A stretch of DNA of 64,000 nucleotides from Hathewaya massiliensis (GCF_902143515.1 NZ_CABFVD010000006.1:151989-215988); one strand, 5' to 3'; positions 1 to 10,261 are shown, counted from the stretch's first letter. Numbers and translations: made by a program. The notes: generated by a model not told the origin, from the letters alone.

Positions 1-1125
1 AGCTGGAATTTCTTTTTCAGATTCTCCTACTATAAATTCTACATTGTTAACCTTATTTTCTTTTGAGTTTCTAATAGCATCTTTTATAGCATCTTCTACT
101 ACTTCTACACCATAGACTTTTTTAGCCTTTTGAGATAAGAATAAGGATATTGTACCTGTTCCACAATAAGCATCAAATACAGTTTCTTCTCCTGTAAGAC
201 TTGCATATTCTAAAACCTTACTGTATAACTCTTCTGTTTGAACAGGGTTAATTTGAAAGAATGACAATGGGGATATATTAAATTTAAATCTTCCTATATA
301 GTCTGTTATATAAGAACTACCCCATAAGGTATTATTTTTATTTCCTAAAATTACATTAGTATTTTTAGGATTAACATTTTGAACTATGCTTTTTACTCCT
401 TCTATATTTTCTAGCATAAGGGATACGAACTCTTCTGCATGTGGGAGTTCTTGTTCCTTAGTTACTAGAACTATCATTATTTCTCCTGTTCTAAAGCCTT
501 TTCTTATCATAATGTGCTTTATTAATCCTGTGTCTTTTTCTTCACTATATGGGGCTATGTTATATTTTTTCATCCATCTTCTTGTAAGTTTAATTACCAC
601 ATCTGATGCCTCATCTTGAATATAACATACATTCATATCTATTATGTTATGGCTTCTTTGTTGGTAAAAGCCTATTGACACTGGATTGTTAGGATTATTA
701 CTTTCTCCTACTGGAAGTTGTACTTTGTTTCTATAAGAATAAGGTTCTTTCATTCCTATGGTATGGTGAATTATTACATCATTTACCTTACCTATACGAT
801 TTAATGTATCCATTACTCTATTTCGTTTATACTCAAGTTGTCCCTCGTAGGATATGTGCTGAAGATTACATCCTCCACAACGCTCATAAATTCCGCATCT
901 AGGAACTTTTCTTGAAGGAGAATTTTTTATTGTTTCTACTACTTTTCCAAAAGCAAATTTCTTTTCAATTTTTAATATCTTTGCTCTTACTTTTTCTCCT
1001 ACTATTGCCCCTGGAATAAAGACAGTGAAATTATTTACTTTTGCTACACCTTCTCCTTGGAATCCCATACTCTCAATTTCTAGTTCATATTCTTTGTTCT
1101 TAATTACTGGTATTGTTTCCTTCAT
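1..1125 (-). CDS. rlmD: 23S rRNA (uracil-C5)-methyltransferase, TrmA/RlmD family, 3' end outside window
   Basis: The frame is open for 375 codons from an ATG at 1125 to the window edge, with GGAAGG upstream at 1135-1140. A TRAM-like RNA-binding region covers about residues 5-60. Residues 77-90 carry C-x5-C-G-G-C-N-L-Q-H, which matches the 4Fe-4S cluster of the RumA/RlmD/RlmCD group. The SAM-binding signature [11 protein letters not shown] follows near residue 335. The family methylates U1939 and/or U747 of 23S rRNA using SAM. The C-terminal part with the catalytic Cys is missing because the window starts there. RlmD versus dual-specificity RlmCD cannot be decided from sequence alone; firmicute members are often RlmCD. 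Confidence 0.9.
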   Translation of the reverse strand, partial: MKETIPVIKNKEYELEIESMGFQGEGVAKVNNFTVFIPGAIVGEKVRAKILKIEKKFAFGKVVETIKNSPSRKVPRCGIYERCGGCNLQHISYEGQLEYKRNRVMDTLNRIGKVNDVIIHHTIGMKEPYSYRNKVQLPVGESNNPNNPVSIGFYQQRSHNIIDMNVCYIQDEASDVVIKLTRRWMKKYNIAPYSEEKDTGLIKHIMIRKGFRTGEIMIVLVTKEQELPHAEEFVSLMLENIEGVKSIVQNVNPKNTNVILGNKNNTLWGSSYITDYIGRFKFNISPLSFFQINPVQTEELYSKVLEYASLTGEETVFDAYCGTGTISLFLSQKAKKVYGVEVVEDAIKDAIRNSKENKVNNVEFIVGESEKEIPA

Positions 1126-1498
1126 TCAAAAATTCCTTCCTTAAAGTATTAGTAACTTTATAAAGAGATAAAATACGCTCTAAAGACATACTATTATAAT
1201 TATAACAATTCTAATATTTTTTACAACTAAAATAAATCTCTTTACGTTTTATCCTACATTTATCACGTACTTGCAAATCTTAGTTTTAAATATAGTGTGC
1301 CAAAGTGATACTATACCTATGCAAAAAAAAGAGCACCCTTAGGTGCTATTAATAAAATCAGTTGCCAAATTTTTTTATATAGTATTTACTATCTAATATT
1401 ATATCCACTATTATAATATTCTATCTTATAATTGTTAAAATACACAGGGTTATATTGTTAATTTTTTGTTAATTTTATTTTATATTTTTGTAAATCTT
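1126..1498. other. Intergenic region between pyk and rlmD
   Basis: This 373 bp non-coding stretch contains the pyk terminator (1323-1347) and the upstream region of the methyltransferase gene. Several AT-rich TATAAT-like hexamers occur near 1193-1198 on the minus strand, but none has a convincing -35 at the right distance. I see no ORF or RNA gene. Confidence 0.6.
1323..1347 (-). terminator. Rho-independent terminator downstream of pyk
   Basis: Read on the minus strand, a 6 bp stem AGCACC/GGTGCT (1342-1347 with 1332-1337) and a four-base loop are followed by C and eight T (1331-1323). It lies about 150 bp past the pyk stop and probably ends the dnaE-pfkA-pyk transcript. Confidence 0.85.
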
Positions 1499-3253
1499 CT
1501 ATTTTACACTTGCTTTTCCTGAATAAACTACTCCACGACTTGTGTCCATAGTTATAAATGTACCAGTTTTAATTATATTTTTAGCTCCTTCAGCATTATA
1601 TATAATTGGAATATCTTCAGATACACATTGTGTTAATATGCTTATATCTGCTTCACCTTCTACTATAATTCCATTAACTCTCGGTAATATCTCTTTAAAG
1701 TTTTCATCTATTTCTTTTAATATTAATATATCTCCATTTTCTACGGTGTCTAAAGCCTCTGCATAGGTATTTGCAATTTTTGCTGTGCCATATCCTGATA
1801 CTCCGCCTTTTCCTTTTCCTTGGACTAATATATCACCTATAATGTGAACTTTAAGCATATTAGTACTTCCTACATAGTTTACTGGTATTCCTGCTGCAAT
1901 AACTACTAAGTCACCTTTTTTAACAAATCCTTCTTCGAAAGATTTTTCTGCTGATTTTATAATAAGTTCATCAGTAGTTTCAACCTTTTCTGAGCATATT
2001 ACATATACACCCCAGTTTAGTGCTAGTTTTCTTGCTACATTTTCATATGGTGTTACTGCTATTATTGGACACTCTGGCCTATGTTTTGAAACTATTCTAG
2101 CAGAATGGCCACTTTGAGTTGCAGTTATAATTGCAGTTGCATTTAGTTCCTTTGCTGTAGTACAAGTTGCAAGACTTATGGCATCCGGTACTGTGACCTT
2201 TTTGCCATTATGTTTTCTATTTAAAGCTTTTTCATAGTCTAAGCTATTTTCTGTTTTTTCTGCTATTCTTGCCATAGTATTAACGGCTTCTATTGGATAT
2301 TTTCCATTAGCTGTTTCTCCACTTAGCATTATTGAATCTGTTCCATCAAGTATAGCATTGGCAACGTCTGAAGCTTCTGCCCTTGTTGGTCTTGGGTTTC
2401 TAATCATAGAATCTAACATTTGTGTTGCTGTTATAACTGGTTTTCCTGCTATATTACATTTTTCTATGATCATTTTTTGAACTATAGGCACTTCTTCTGT
2501 TGGAATTTCAACTCCTAAGTCTCCTCTAGCTACCATAATACCGTCTGAGAATTTTATTATTCTGTCTATATTGTCTACGCCTTCTCTATTTTCTATTTTA
2601 GAGAATATAAGCACATCTTCTCCTCCAAATCTATTTAAAGTTTCTCTTATGGTTAAAACGTCTTCTGCAGTTCTTACAAAAGAAGCTGCTATCATGTCAA
2701 CACCTTGTTCTACTCCAAACTTTAAATCACTAATATCCTTTTCAGTAAGAGATGGTAATTTTATTGAAACTCCTGGTACGTTTATGCCTTTATGATTACT
2801 TACAACTCCACTATTTGTAACTACACAGTTAATTTTATTTCCTTCAACACTCTCTACCTTAAGACCTACTAAACCGTCATCTATAAGAATTGAATCTCCT
2901 GGTTTTACATCCTCACATAAATTGTCATAAGTTACATAACATTTACTTTCATCACCTAGGATTTCTTCTCTACAATAAATTGTGAATTTACTTCCTTCTT
3001 TTAATTCCACCTTATCTACATTAAAGTCCCCTGTTCTTATCTCTGGTCCTTTTGTATCTAAGATAATTGCAATATTCTTATTTAACTCTTTTCTAACTTC
3101 CTTTACCATATCCATATTTTCTTTATGGGTTTCATGAGTTCCATGAGAAAAATTATGTCTTGATGCGTTCATTCCAGCTTCCATTAATTTTTTTATAACT
3201 TCTTTAGTGTTGCTAGCCGGTCCTATAGTACAAACAATCTTAGTCTTTTTCAT
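1499..3253 (-). CDS. pyk: Pyruvate kinase with extra C-terminal PEP-utiliser-like domain
   Basis: Converts phosphoenolpyruvate and ADP to pyruvate and ATP, the last step of glycolysis. The 584-residue length is that of the Bacillus/Geobacillus type (core of about 475 plus an extra domain). Visible signatures are TKIVCTIGPAS at the N-terminus, DTKGPEIRTG near residue 66, the catalytic-lysine segment FSKIENREGVDN near residue 218 and MVARGDLGVEIP near 240. The C-terminal 100 residues resemble the phosphohistidine domain of PEP-utilising enzymes, but the TSH motif is replaced by ISI, so no phospho-His is present. The ATG has AAGGAG upstream. It is the last gene of dnaE-pfkA-pyk, 39 bp after pfkA. 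Confidence 0.97.
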   Translation of the reverse strand: MKKTKIVCTIGPASNTKEVIKKLMEAGMNASRHNFSHGTHETHKENMDMVKEVRKELNKNIAIILDTKGPEIRTGDFNVDKVELKEGSKFTIYCREEILGDESKCYVTYDNLCEDVKPGDSILIDDGLVGLKVESVEGNKINCVVTNSGVVSNHKGINVPGVSIKLPSLTEKDISDLKFGVEQGVDMIAASFVRTAEDVLTIRETLNRFGGEDVLIFSKIENREGVDNIDRIIKFSDGIMVARGDLGVEIPTEEVPIVQKMIIEKCNIAGKPVITATQMLDSMIRNPRPTRAEASDVANAILDGTDSIMLSGETANGKYPIEAVNTMARIAEKTENSLDYEKALNRKHNGKKVTVPDAISLATCTTAKELNATAIITATQSGHSARIVSKHRPECPIIAVTPYENVARKLALNWGVYVICSEKVETTDELIIKSAEKSFEEGFVKKGDLVVIAAGIPVNYVGSTNMLKVHIIGDILVQGKGKGGVSGYGTAKIANTYAEALDTVENGDILILKEIDENFKEILPRVNGIIVEGEADISILTQCVSEDIPIIYNAEGAKNIIKTGTFITMDTSRGVVYSGKASVK

Positions 3254-3292
3254 AGTATCACTCCTTTAATAATAAGAACCTTTTTAAAATTT

Positions 3293-4252
3293 TTAGTAAG
3301 ATAATATATCTGATAAGTTATATAGATATTCATTAAATTTGCTTTCAATAGAAAGTGCTTCGTCTATATCCATGTCAGTTATTTTTCCGCCTCTAACGCC
3401 AACTACTCTGGAAGATTTACCCTCTAGTAAAAGTTCAACAGCTCTAGCGCCCATGGTGGATGCTAAAACCCTATCAAAAGCTGAAGGGCTTCCTCCTCTT
3501 TGTATGTGTCCTAAGGTTGTAGATCTTGTTTCTATACCTGTAACTGTTTCTACTTTTTTTGCAAGTTCAGTTGCTCCTCCTACACCCTCTGCAAGAATTA
3601 TAAGATTATGAATTTTGCCGTTTAGCTTTCCCTGTAATATTTTCTTGCATAGATCATTTATATCATATCCTTTTTCAGGAATAATAACTTTTTCAGCTCC
3701 TCCACCAATACCAGCATGAAGAGCTATATCTCCACAGTTTCTTCCCATAACTTCCAAAATACTAACTCTTTGATGGGATGAAGATGTATCTCTTAATTTA
3801 TTTATAGCATCTAAAACTGTGTTTACAGAAGTATCAAAGCCTATGGTGTATTCTGTATAAGCAAGGTCATTATCTATGGTTCCTGGAATTCCTATAGTAG
3901 AAACTCCAAGTTTAGATAATTGCTGAGCTCCACGGAAGGAACCATCTCCTCCTATTACTACTAATCCATCTATTCCAAATACCTCTAAAACTCTTGCACC
4001 TTTTTTTCTTCCCTCGTCAGTTCTAAATTCCTCACATCTTGCTGTTTTTAAAATTGTTCCACCTTTATGGACTATGTCAGACACACTATGTCTTTGCATT
4101 TGAAATATTTCCCCATTTATAAGTCCACTATACCCTCTATTTATCCCCATTACCTTTAATCCTTGCGATAATGCCATTCTTGTCACCGCTCTAATAGCTG
4201 CATTCATTCCTGGAGCATCTCCACCACTTGTTAGTATACCTATGGTTTTCAT
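3293..4252 (-). CDS. pfkA: ATP-dependent 6-phosphofructokinase
   Basis: Phosphorylates fructose 6-phosphate to fructose 1,6-bisphosphate, the committed step of glycolysis. At 319 residues it has the standard bacterial PfkA length. Motifs in order are [15 protein letters not shown] at the N-terminus (ATP site), GGDGSF near 102, PGTIDND near 123 with the catalytic Asp, and [10 protein letters not shown] near 169 (sugar-phosphate site). The Gly-Asp-Gly pattern fits ATP rather than pyrophosphate as donor. It lies 33 bp after dnaE and 39 bp before pyk in a clear co-directional operon. This order is common in clostridia. Confidence 0.97.
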   Translation of the reverse strand: MKTIGILTSGGDAPGMNAAIRAVTRMALSQGLKVMGINRGYSGLINGEIFQMQRHSVSDIVHKGGTILKTARCEEFRTDEGRKKGARVLEVFGIDGLVVIGGDGSFRGAQQLSKLGVSTIGIPGTIDNDLAYTEYTIGFDTSVNTVLDAINKLRDTSSSHQRVSILEVMGRNCGDIALHAGIGGGAEKVIIPEKGYDINDLCKKILQGKLNGKIHNLIILAEGVGGATELAKKVETVTGIETRSTTLGHIQRGGSPSAFDRVLASTMGARAVELLLEGKSSRVVGVRGGKITDMDIDEALSIESKFNEYLYNLSDILSY

Positions 4253-4285
4253 TTTTCTTCCCCCTGACGTTTTAAAATATAGTAG

Positions 4286-7200
4286 TTAGTTTAATACCTT
4301 AACATTTTCTTCTCCAAACTTATTTTTAAGATAAGTTATAACTTCAATTTCACAATTAACCCAAAGGTTTCTATCTATTAAATACTTTTTTCTCTCTTTC
4401 TTAGTACATATATATATTGGAGTATTTCCTAAGTATATATATAATTCATCTTTAAATTCTTCTATGGTCTTTTTCATTTCTTTATTATCTTCTACAAGAA
4501 CATATATCTTATCTTTGTTTACCTTTATTAAGGGCTGAATATCTTCACATATAACCTTTGGTTCATCTTCTTTTATGCTTATTCTTCCCTTTATAATAAC
4601 CAAACTATCTTCTTCAATAAGATGACGATATTTTTCAAAACTTTTAGGAAATACTATGCATTCCACACTAGCTTCCATGTCTTCTAAATTTACAAAGGCC
4701 ATAAATTCATTTTTTTTAGTTACTTTTTTCTTAACCTCAGATAAAATCCCACCAATTACAACCCTATCTCCATCTTTTACATTAAATGCTTTATCTATTT
4801 CAACGAGATCTGATTCTAAGGTTTCTTCTGGCTTACATATATCTGATATTTTAGTATTAGTAAAAGTTTCAAGGCTTTCATCATATTCCTGTAAGGGATG
4901 ACCTGAAATATATATTCCCGTCATTTCTTTTTCCATAATAAGTAAATGTTTATTTTCAAATTCCTTAATATTAGGATACTCAATTTTTAAATTATTATAA
5001 GCTTCAAAACCAGAATCAAACAAGCTTATCTGTCCATCTATATTTCTCTTTTTCTCATTACCAACACCATCTAAAACTTTTTCATATATAGCTAAAAGCT
5101 GAGATCTAAAAATTTTAAATTCATCAAAAGCTCCTGCTTTAATTAAACTTTCCACTGCCCTTTTATTTATTGCAGAAACATCTATTTTGCTAGCAAAATC
5201 CATAAAATCCTTAAACTCGCCTTTATTCTTCCTAGCTTCTACTATGCTATTTATTACATTTATTCCAACATTCTTAACTGCTCTCATACCAAATCTTATA
5301 CATTGATCTTCAACAGTAAACTTAGCATAACTCTTATTTATATCTGGAGGAAGTACTCTTATACCTACATTTTCTGCAAACTTTGAATAAAAAGCTATTT
5401 TCTCACTAGTTCCCATAACACTATTTAACATAGCTGCAATATACTCTGTTGGATAATATCTCATTAAATAAGCAGTTTGATAAGCAACTACAGCATAAGC
5501 TGCTGCATGGGATTTATTAAAGGCATAGGAAGCAAAATCCATCATGGAATCATATATTTTATTAGCTACCTTTTCGCTTATACCATTTCTTATACACCCA
5601 GGAACTACTACTTCTCCTTTATCATCTACTATTCCATAAATAAAGTTTTTTCTCTCTTCTTCCATAACCTTGTGCTTTTTCTTTGACATAGCACGTCTTA
5701 CAAGGTCACTTCTTCCCATGGAATAGCCTGCAAGGTCTCTAACAATCTGCATAACCTGTTCCTGATATACCATACACCCGTATGTAACATCTAGAATATT
5801 TTCAAGTTGTGGTGTATCATATTCTACTTCCTCTGGATTTCTTTTATTTTTTAAATATCTAGGAATTTCAGCCATAGGACCTGGTCTATAAAGACTTATT
5901 CCTGCTATTATATCCTCTAGACTATCTGGTTTTAGTTCCTTCATAAAACTTGTCATACCTGGGGATTCTAACTGAAATATACCTGCTGTCTTTCCTTCTC
6001 CGATCATGCTATAAACTTTTTTATCATCATAATCTATACTATCTATATCAATTTCAATTCCTTTAGTATATTTAATAATATCTACAGTATCTCTTATTAC
6101 TGTAAGAGTTCTAAGTCCAAGGAAATCCATTTTTAAAAGTCCAAGCTCCTCAAGGGTTACCATATCAAATTGTGATACTATAGATTCTTCATTTTTAGAT
6201 AGTGGCACATAGTGGACTAAAGGTTGTGATGCAATAACCACTCCTGCTGCATGAGTTGAAGTATGTCTTGGCAGACCTTCTAGTGAACGAGAAACATCTA
6301 TAAGTTCCTTAACCCTTTCATCTTCTTCATAAACCTTAGCAAGGTCAGGATTTAATTCTAATGCCTTATCTATGGTTATACTAAGCATGGTTGGGATCAT
6401 TTTTGCTATTTTATCAACCTCTGTATAGGAGTAATTCATAGCCCTTCCAACATCTCTAATACAAGCTCTTGCTGCCATGGTCCCAAAAGTTATAATCTGT
6501 GACACATTACCCTTACCATACTTTTCAACCACATAATCTATAACTTCTCCTCTTCTTTCATAACAAAAGTCGCTATCTATATCTGGCATAGAAATTCTTT
6601 CAGGGTTCAAAAACCTTTCAAATATAAGATTATACTTTATAGGATCAATTTTCGTTATTCCTAAGGTATAGGCTACCATGGACCCGGCCCCTGATCCTCT
6701 CCCTGGGCCAGTCATGATCCCAGATTCCTTAGCAAACTTTATGAAGTCCCAAACTATAAGAAAATAATCTATATATCCCATTTGATTTATAATATTGAGT
6801 TCATACTCTAATCTTTCCTTTAGTTCTTCTGTAATATGTTCATACCTTTCTTTAAGCCCCTCATAACATAAATCTCTCATATATTGAAATGAGTCTACTC
6901 CAGGTTCTAAAGGAAATTTTGGAAGTTTAGATTGGTGGAATTCATAATCAAAATTACATTGGTTTGCTATTTTTACTGTATTCTCTAAGGCTTCAGGAAT
7001 ATATGAAAAGTTCACCTTCATCTCTTCTGGAGACTTTAAATAAAATTCATGAGATGGGTACCTCATTCTATTTTCCTCTTCCACCGTTTTTCCTGTTTGA
7101 ATACATAATAATATATCGTGAGCTTTCCAGTCTTCTTTATTTATATAGTGAACATCATTACTACAAATTAAAGGAATATCTATTTCTTTTGAAAGCTTAA

Positions 7201-7819
7201 CTAACATTTCATTTACTTTTAATTGTTCCGGTAAACCGTGATATTGAAGTTCTAAGTAAAATCCATCTTTAAATATTTCCTTATAAAAAAGAGCTGTTTC
7301 TTTTGCCTTTTCCAAATTACCAGAGAGAAGATATTTCTGAACCTCTCCCCCCAGACAGGCACTAGTTGCGATTATTCCCTCACTATGTTCTTTTAAATAA
7401 TTATGATCAACCCTAGGCTTATAGTAAAACCCTTCTAAGGAAGCTTTACTTACAATCTTCATTAAGTTTTCATAACCTTTTTCATTCTTTACTAATAACA
7501 CTAGGTGATAAGTTTCATTTTCTCTATCTAAATTTTTAATATACATGGATTTAGGAACTACATAAATCTCACAGCCAATAATAGGCTTTATTCCAACTGC
7601 TTTAGCTTCTTTATAAAAATTAACGCAACCAAACATAGCTCCATGATCAGTTATAGATAGTGCTTTCATCCCTAGTTCTTTTGCTCTTTTAAGCATTTTA
7701 GAAATATTACCAGAACCATCTAAAAGACTATATTCCGTATGTGTATGAAGATGAACGAACTCTCCTAAATCTTCTTCTAAATCCTCAGTATTTGGGTTCC
7801 CTATTCCCTTGTCTTCCAC
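4286..7819 (-). CDS. dnaE: DNA polymerase III alpha subunit, DnaE type
   Basis: Replicative C-family DNA polymerase subunit; in firmicutes DnaE works with PolC, extending lagging-strand primers. It has 1177 residues. The PHP domain begins at HLHTHTEYSLLDG (about residue 23). The palm carries GPGRGSGAGS near 380 and PDIDSDF near 415, which contains the catalytic aspartates. Helix-hairpin-helix and OB-fold segments occupy about 830-1090. No exonuclease insertion is visible, so it is DnaE and not PolC. The start is GTG at 7819, supported by GGAGGGAG 7 bases upstream, giving about 20 residues before the PHP domain. It is the first gene of dnaE-pfkA-pyk. Confidence 0.96.
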   Translation of the reverse strand: MEDKGIGNPNTEDLEEDLGEFVHLHTHTEYSLLDGSGNISKMLKRAKELGMKALSITDHGAMFGCVNFYKEAKAVGIKPIIGCEIYVVPKSMYIKNLDRENETYHLVLLVKNEKGYENLMKIVSKASLEGFYYKPRVDHNYLKEHSEGIIATSACLGGEVQKYLLSGNLEKAKETALFYKEIFKDGFYLELQYHGLPEQLKVNEMLVKLSKEIDIPLICSNDVHYINKEDWKAHDILLCIQTGKTVEEENRMRYPSHEFYLKSPEEMKVNFSYIPEALENTVKIANQCNFDYEFHQSKLPKFPLEPGVDSFQYMRDLCYEGLKERYEHITEELKERLEYELNIINQMGYIDYFLIVWDFIKFAKESGIMTGPGRGSGAGSMVAYTLGITKIDPIKYNLIFERFLNPERISMPDIDSDFCYERRGEVIDYVVEKYGKGNVSQIITFGTMAARACIRDVGRAMNYSYTEVDKIAKMIPTMLSITIDKALELNPDLAKVYEEDERVKELIDVSRSLEGLPRHTSTHAAGVVIASQPLVHYVPLSKNEESIVSQFDMVTLEELGLLKMDFLGLRTLTVIRDTVDIIKYTKGIEIDIDSIDYDDKKVYSMIGEGKTAGIFQLESPGMTSFMKELKPDSLEDIIAGISLYRPGPMAEIPRYLKNKRNPEEVEYDTPQLENILDVTYGCMVYQEQVMQIVRDLAGYSMGRSDLVRRAMSKKKHKVMEEERKNFIYGIVDDKGEVVVPGCIRNGISEKVANKIYDSMMDFASYAFNKSHAAAYAVVAYQTAYLMRYYPTEYIAAMLNSVMGTSEKIAFYSKFAENVGIRVLPPDINKSYAKFTVEDQCIRFGMRAVKNVGINVINSIVEARKNKGEFKDFMDFASKIDVSAINKRAVESLIKAGAFDEFKIFRSQLLAIYEKVLDGVGNEKKRNIDGQISLFDSGFEAYNNLKIEYPNIKEFENKHLLIMEKEMTGIYISGHPLQEYDESLETFTNTKISDICKPEETLESDLVEIDKAFNVKDGDRVVIGGILSEVKKKVTKKNEFMAFVNLEDMEASVECIVFPKSFEKYRHLIEEDSLVIIKGRISIKEDEPKVICEDIQPLIKVNKDKIYVLVEDNKEMKKTIEEFKDELYIYLGNTPIYICTKKERKKYLIDRNLWVNCEIEVITYLKNKFGEENVKVLN

Positions 7820-7999
7820 TTAAAACTCCCTCCTCTCTATATATGATTATTGACAATATTAACTTATTTATAAATCATATAATAAATATATACTTATATT
7901 ATACATAAAAATTTAGTTTCTTGCATTTATATATTATATCCTACAAAAACCCCTAAAATATTCTCATATTTCATTAATTGAATATACAAATTACTGAAT

Positions 8000-8038
8000 A
8001 ATTTAATAATTTTAATTTATTATTGAAATTATTAAATT
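8000..8038. repeat. Perfect 13 bp AT-only inverted repeat
   Basis: AATTTAATAATTT (8000-8012) and its exact reverse complement (8026-8038) flank a 13-base spacer. It consists of A and T only, so chance formation in this AT-rich spacer cannot be excluded. There is no T-run of terminator type. Confidence 0.5.
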
Positions 8039-8171
8039 TATTAAATCCTAAGTTTCATAGAAGGTTCTAACCTTTACTAAGACTAAGAAAACCTGATATA
8101 AGGAAGTATTCATCTAATATTTTCCCTTTAAAAACTACAGAAATATTAAAAATAATAATAACGAAATAAAA

Positions 8172-8240
8172 AGCAAGGTAAACTTTTGATATAACACATA
8201 TTAAGATTGTGTATATACTATTTGCAAACCTTGCTCTTAT
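8172..8240 (-). terminator. Probable terminator downstream of the nucleoside hydrolase
   Basis: AGCAAGGT (8172-8179) pairs with ACCTTGCT (8228-8235). An inner stem ATAACACA/TGTGTAT makes a long hairpin. A T-rich run follows on both strands (CTTTTTATTT on minus, CTTATTTTT on plus), so it could work in both directions. It lies about 125 bp past the hydrolase stop. Confidence 0.6.
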
Positions 8241-8360
8241 TTTTCAATATAAATTTATTAAATTTTTTTATAATTCTATCTAAATTTTTTATCTTATATT
8301 AATCTTTATATATTACAGTGACTAATTCATATTACACCAACTTAAGCTTCTTAAGTTAAA

Positions 8361-9311
8361 TTATTTTAAAGGAAATTTTTCTATAGTCTCAATTAATTTT
8401 TGCACAAATGCTTCTTTATCAACTTCAAATAAAACCTCTGTATTTTTAGGTTTATCTGTAACATTAAAATAATCTACTACGGTTTTTCCTCTAGTAAATT
8501 GTCCTTTTAATTCTATTTCTACGTTACACTTCTTTGTCTTATATATCTCTGGTGCAATTAAATACATTACAGCGCTTAAATCGTGAACCACCACACCCTG
8601 AAGTCCTATTACGCTCTTTTGAAAAATAGAATAGAAGTCAAAAAGCTTCATTAATGTATTTGAAAGTTCTGAGTTTATATTCCTAATTCTTTCTGCTTCT
8701 TCATCTAGTATCATAGTTTTCATTGTCACATCAAGTCCAGCCATAATTATTGGAATACCTGAATTAAATACTATGCTCGCAGCCTCTGGATCGGAATTTA
8801 TATTTGCTTCTGCACAAGGAGATACATTTCCTCCAAAGCAAGCGCCTCCCATTAAACTTATACTATTAACGTAATCTTTTAAGTCTGGATACATTCTTAA
8901 TGCCATAGCTATATTAGTTAATGGTCCTAAAGCTACAATTGTAATTTCTCCTTCCTTTTTAGCAACTTCATATATAGTGTCCCAAGCATTTTTTTCATAT
9001 AAGCTAGCATCACTCTTTGGAAGCTTTAAGTCGCCAAGTCCTGTTTTTCCATGTACAAAATCTGCAATATGTAATGGTTGGTTAAATGGAAGCCCTGCAC
9101 CCTTAGCTACTTTAATATCCTCTCTATTAAAATAACTTATTAATCTTAAGGCATTTTCTGTAGTATACTCTATAGTGTTGTTACCATGGACTGTTGTAAT
9201 TGCTTTAACATCTAATTCTTCTCTACCTAATGCTAACATAAGGGTAAAGGCATCATCTATACCAGGGTCTGTATCTATTATTATAGGAATTTTATTAAGT
9301 TCTCTTTTCAT
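8361..9311 (-). CDS. Nucleoside hydrolase (inosine/uridine-preferring IunH family)
   Basis: Hydrolyses the N-glycosidic bond of nucleosides to base and ribose for salvage. The family signature DTDPGIDDAF near residue 13 provides the calcium-binding aspartates. MGGACFGGNVSPCAEANINSD near 150 and HDLSAVMYL near 243 are the other active-site segments. I chose ATG 9311 (316 residues) because GAGGAG lies 8 bases upstream. A GTG three codons earlier would sit against that ribosome site. The gene is monocistronic, with its own promoter and a terminator. Purine versus pyrimidine preference cannot be read from sequence. Confidence 0.9.
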   Translation of the reverse strand: MKRELNKIPIIIDTDPGIDDAFTLMLALGREELDVKAITTVHGNNTIEYTTENALRLISYFNREDIKVAKGAGLPFNQPLHIADFVHGKTGLGDLKLPKSDASLYEKNAWDTIYEVAKKEGEITIVALGPLTNIAMALRMYPDLKDYVNSISLMGGACFGGNVSPCAEANINSDPEAASIVFNSGIPIIMAGLDVTMKTMILDEEAERIRNINSELSNTLMKLFDFYSIFQKSVIGLQGVVVHDLSAVMYLIAPEIYKTKKCNVEIELKGQFTRGKTVVDYFNVTDKPKNTEVLFEVDKEAFVQKLIETIEKFPLK

Positions 9312-9343
9312 TTTCCACACTCCTCATTTGTTTTTATAATTTA

Positions 9344-9372
9344 AGTTTAAATTTATAACTAGACTTTGTCAA
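9344..9372 (-). promoter_or_regulatory. Promoter of the nucleoside hydrolase gene
   Basis: On the minus strand a perfect TTGACA (9372-9367) is followed after 17 bases by TAAACT (9349-9344; four of six matches to TATAAT). The ATG is 32 bases further on. Confidence 0.5.
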
Positions 9373-9623
9373 TAATAGAGACTTTTTATAGTGAGATCTT
9401 CATAGACATTTACTTACTTTACTTAATGATTTTCATGTTATAATACCAATAGAATTCCTTAATAAAAATATATTTTAAAAAATATTTTCTTATTAATATT
9501 CTTAATAATACACCTTTACAATTATCAATTGACATTCTTTTTCAAATCCTTTTTGTAAATACTCTAGATTTATCAAGGCTTTTGCATTAATAAAAACTTT
9601 TTAAAAAAACTTTTAAAAAACAC

Positions 9624-9651
9624 TTGATAAAAATAATAATTATTGTATAAT
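9624..9651 (+). promoter_or_regulatory. Sigma-A-type promoter of reverse rubrerythrin
   Basis: TTGATA (9624-9629), a 16-base spacer and a perfect TATAAT (9646-9651) precede the ATG by 64 bases. The spacer contains the palindrome AATAATTATT, which could be an operator. Clostridial rubrerythrins are often PerR-regulated, but I could not align a convincing Per box here. Confidence 0.75.
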
Positions 9652-9715
9652 AGTAATTGTTAAGAGATTAATCTACCAATTAATTATAAATTATCTAATT
9701 TAGGAGGAATTATTT

Positions 9716-10261
9716 ATGAAGAAATTTGTTTGTACAGTATGTGGATATGTTTATGAAGGAGAAACTGCTCCAGAAAAATGCCCAGTATGTAATGCACCAA
9801 GCGATAAATTTGTAGAAAAAAATGAAGATTCAATGGCATGGGCTGATGAACATGTAATAGGTGTTGCTAAAGATGTTGATGCAGAAGTTATCGAAGGATT
9901 AAGAGCAAACTTTACAGGAGAATGTACAGAAGTTGGAATGTACTTAGCTATGAGCCGTCAAGCTGATAGAGAAGGTTATCCAGAAGTTGCAGAAGCTTAT
10001 AAGAGAATAGCTTTTGAAGAAGCTGAGCATGCAGCTAAATTTGCTGAATTATTAGGTGAAGTTGTTGTAGCTGATACTAAGACAAACCTACAAATGAGAG
10101 TAGATGCTGAGCATGGAGCTTGCCAAGGTAAAAAAGACTTAGCTACATTAGCTAAAAAATTAAACTATGATGCAATTCATGATACAGTTCACGAAATGTG
10201 TAAAGATGAAGCAAGACATGGTATGGCATTCAAAGGCTTATTAAATAGATATTTCAAATAA
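9716..10261 (+). CDS. Reverse rubrerythrin (N-terminal rubredoxin, C-terminal diiron domain)
   Basis: A non-haem iron protein that reduces hydrogen peroxide with electrons from NADH via a reductase, protecting anaerobes from oxygen. It has 181 residues. The rubredoxin module comes first, with C6-x2-C9 and C22-x2-C25, followed by a ferritin-like four-helix domain with glutamate/histidine diiron ligands (EAEHAAKF near residue 105 and DEARHGMAF near 164). Classical rubrerythrin has the opposite domain order, so this is the reverse type. The gene has a strong promoter, AGGAGG at 9702-9707 and its own terminator. It is encoded on the plus strand against the surrounding minus-strand genes. Confidence 0.93.
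   Translation: MKKFVCTVCGYVYEGETAPEKCPVCNAPSDKFVEKNEDSMAWADEHVIGVAKDVDAEVIEGLRANFTGECTEVGMYLAMSRQADREGYPEVAEAYKRIAFEEAEHAAKFAELLGEVVVADTKTNLQMRVDAEHGACQGKKDLATLAKKLNYDAIHDTVHEMCKDEARHGMAFKGLLNRYFK

Larger units (their letters stand above)
7820..8360. other. 541 bp intergenic region between dnaE and the nucleoside hydrolase
   Basis: No coding frame was found. It contains a minus-strand TATAAT at 7898-7903 that may serve dnaE (the -35 is weak), a perfect 13 bp AT-only inverted repeat (8000-8038) and a stem with T tracts (8172-8240). The rest is plain AT-rich sequence. Confidence 0.6.
9312..9715. other. Divergent promoter region between nucleoside hydrolase and rubrerythrin
   Basis: This 404 bp non-coding stretch separates two divergent genes. 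It contains the minus-strand promoter 9344-9372 and the plus-strand promoter 9624-9651. Between them (9373-9623) is very AT-rich sequence with no ORF and no hairpin stronger than short A/T stems. Confidence 0.6.

Noticed and set aside
8172..8240. Third copy of the palindromic repeat
   Set aside because: It is also a long hairpin, but its sequence does not match the 37-base core; it fits a terminator better.
9646..9700. PerR box in the rubrerythrin leader
   Set aside because: AT-rich palindromes are present but none aligned well with TTATAATNATTATAA.
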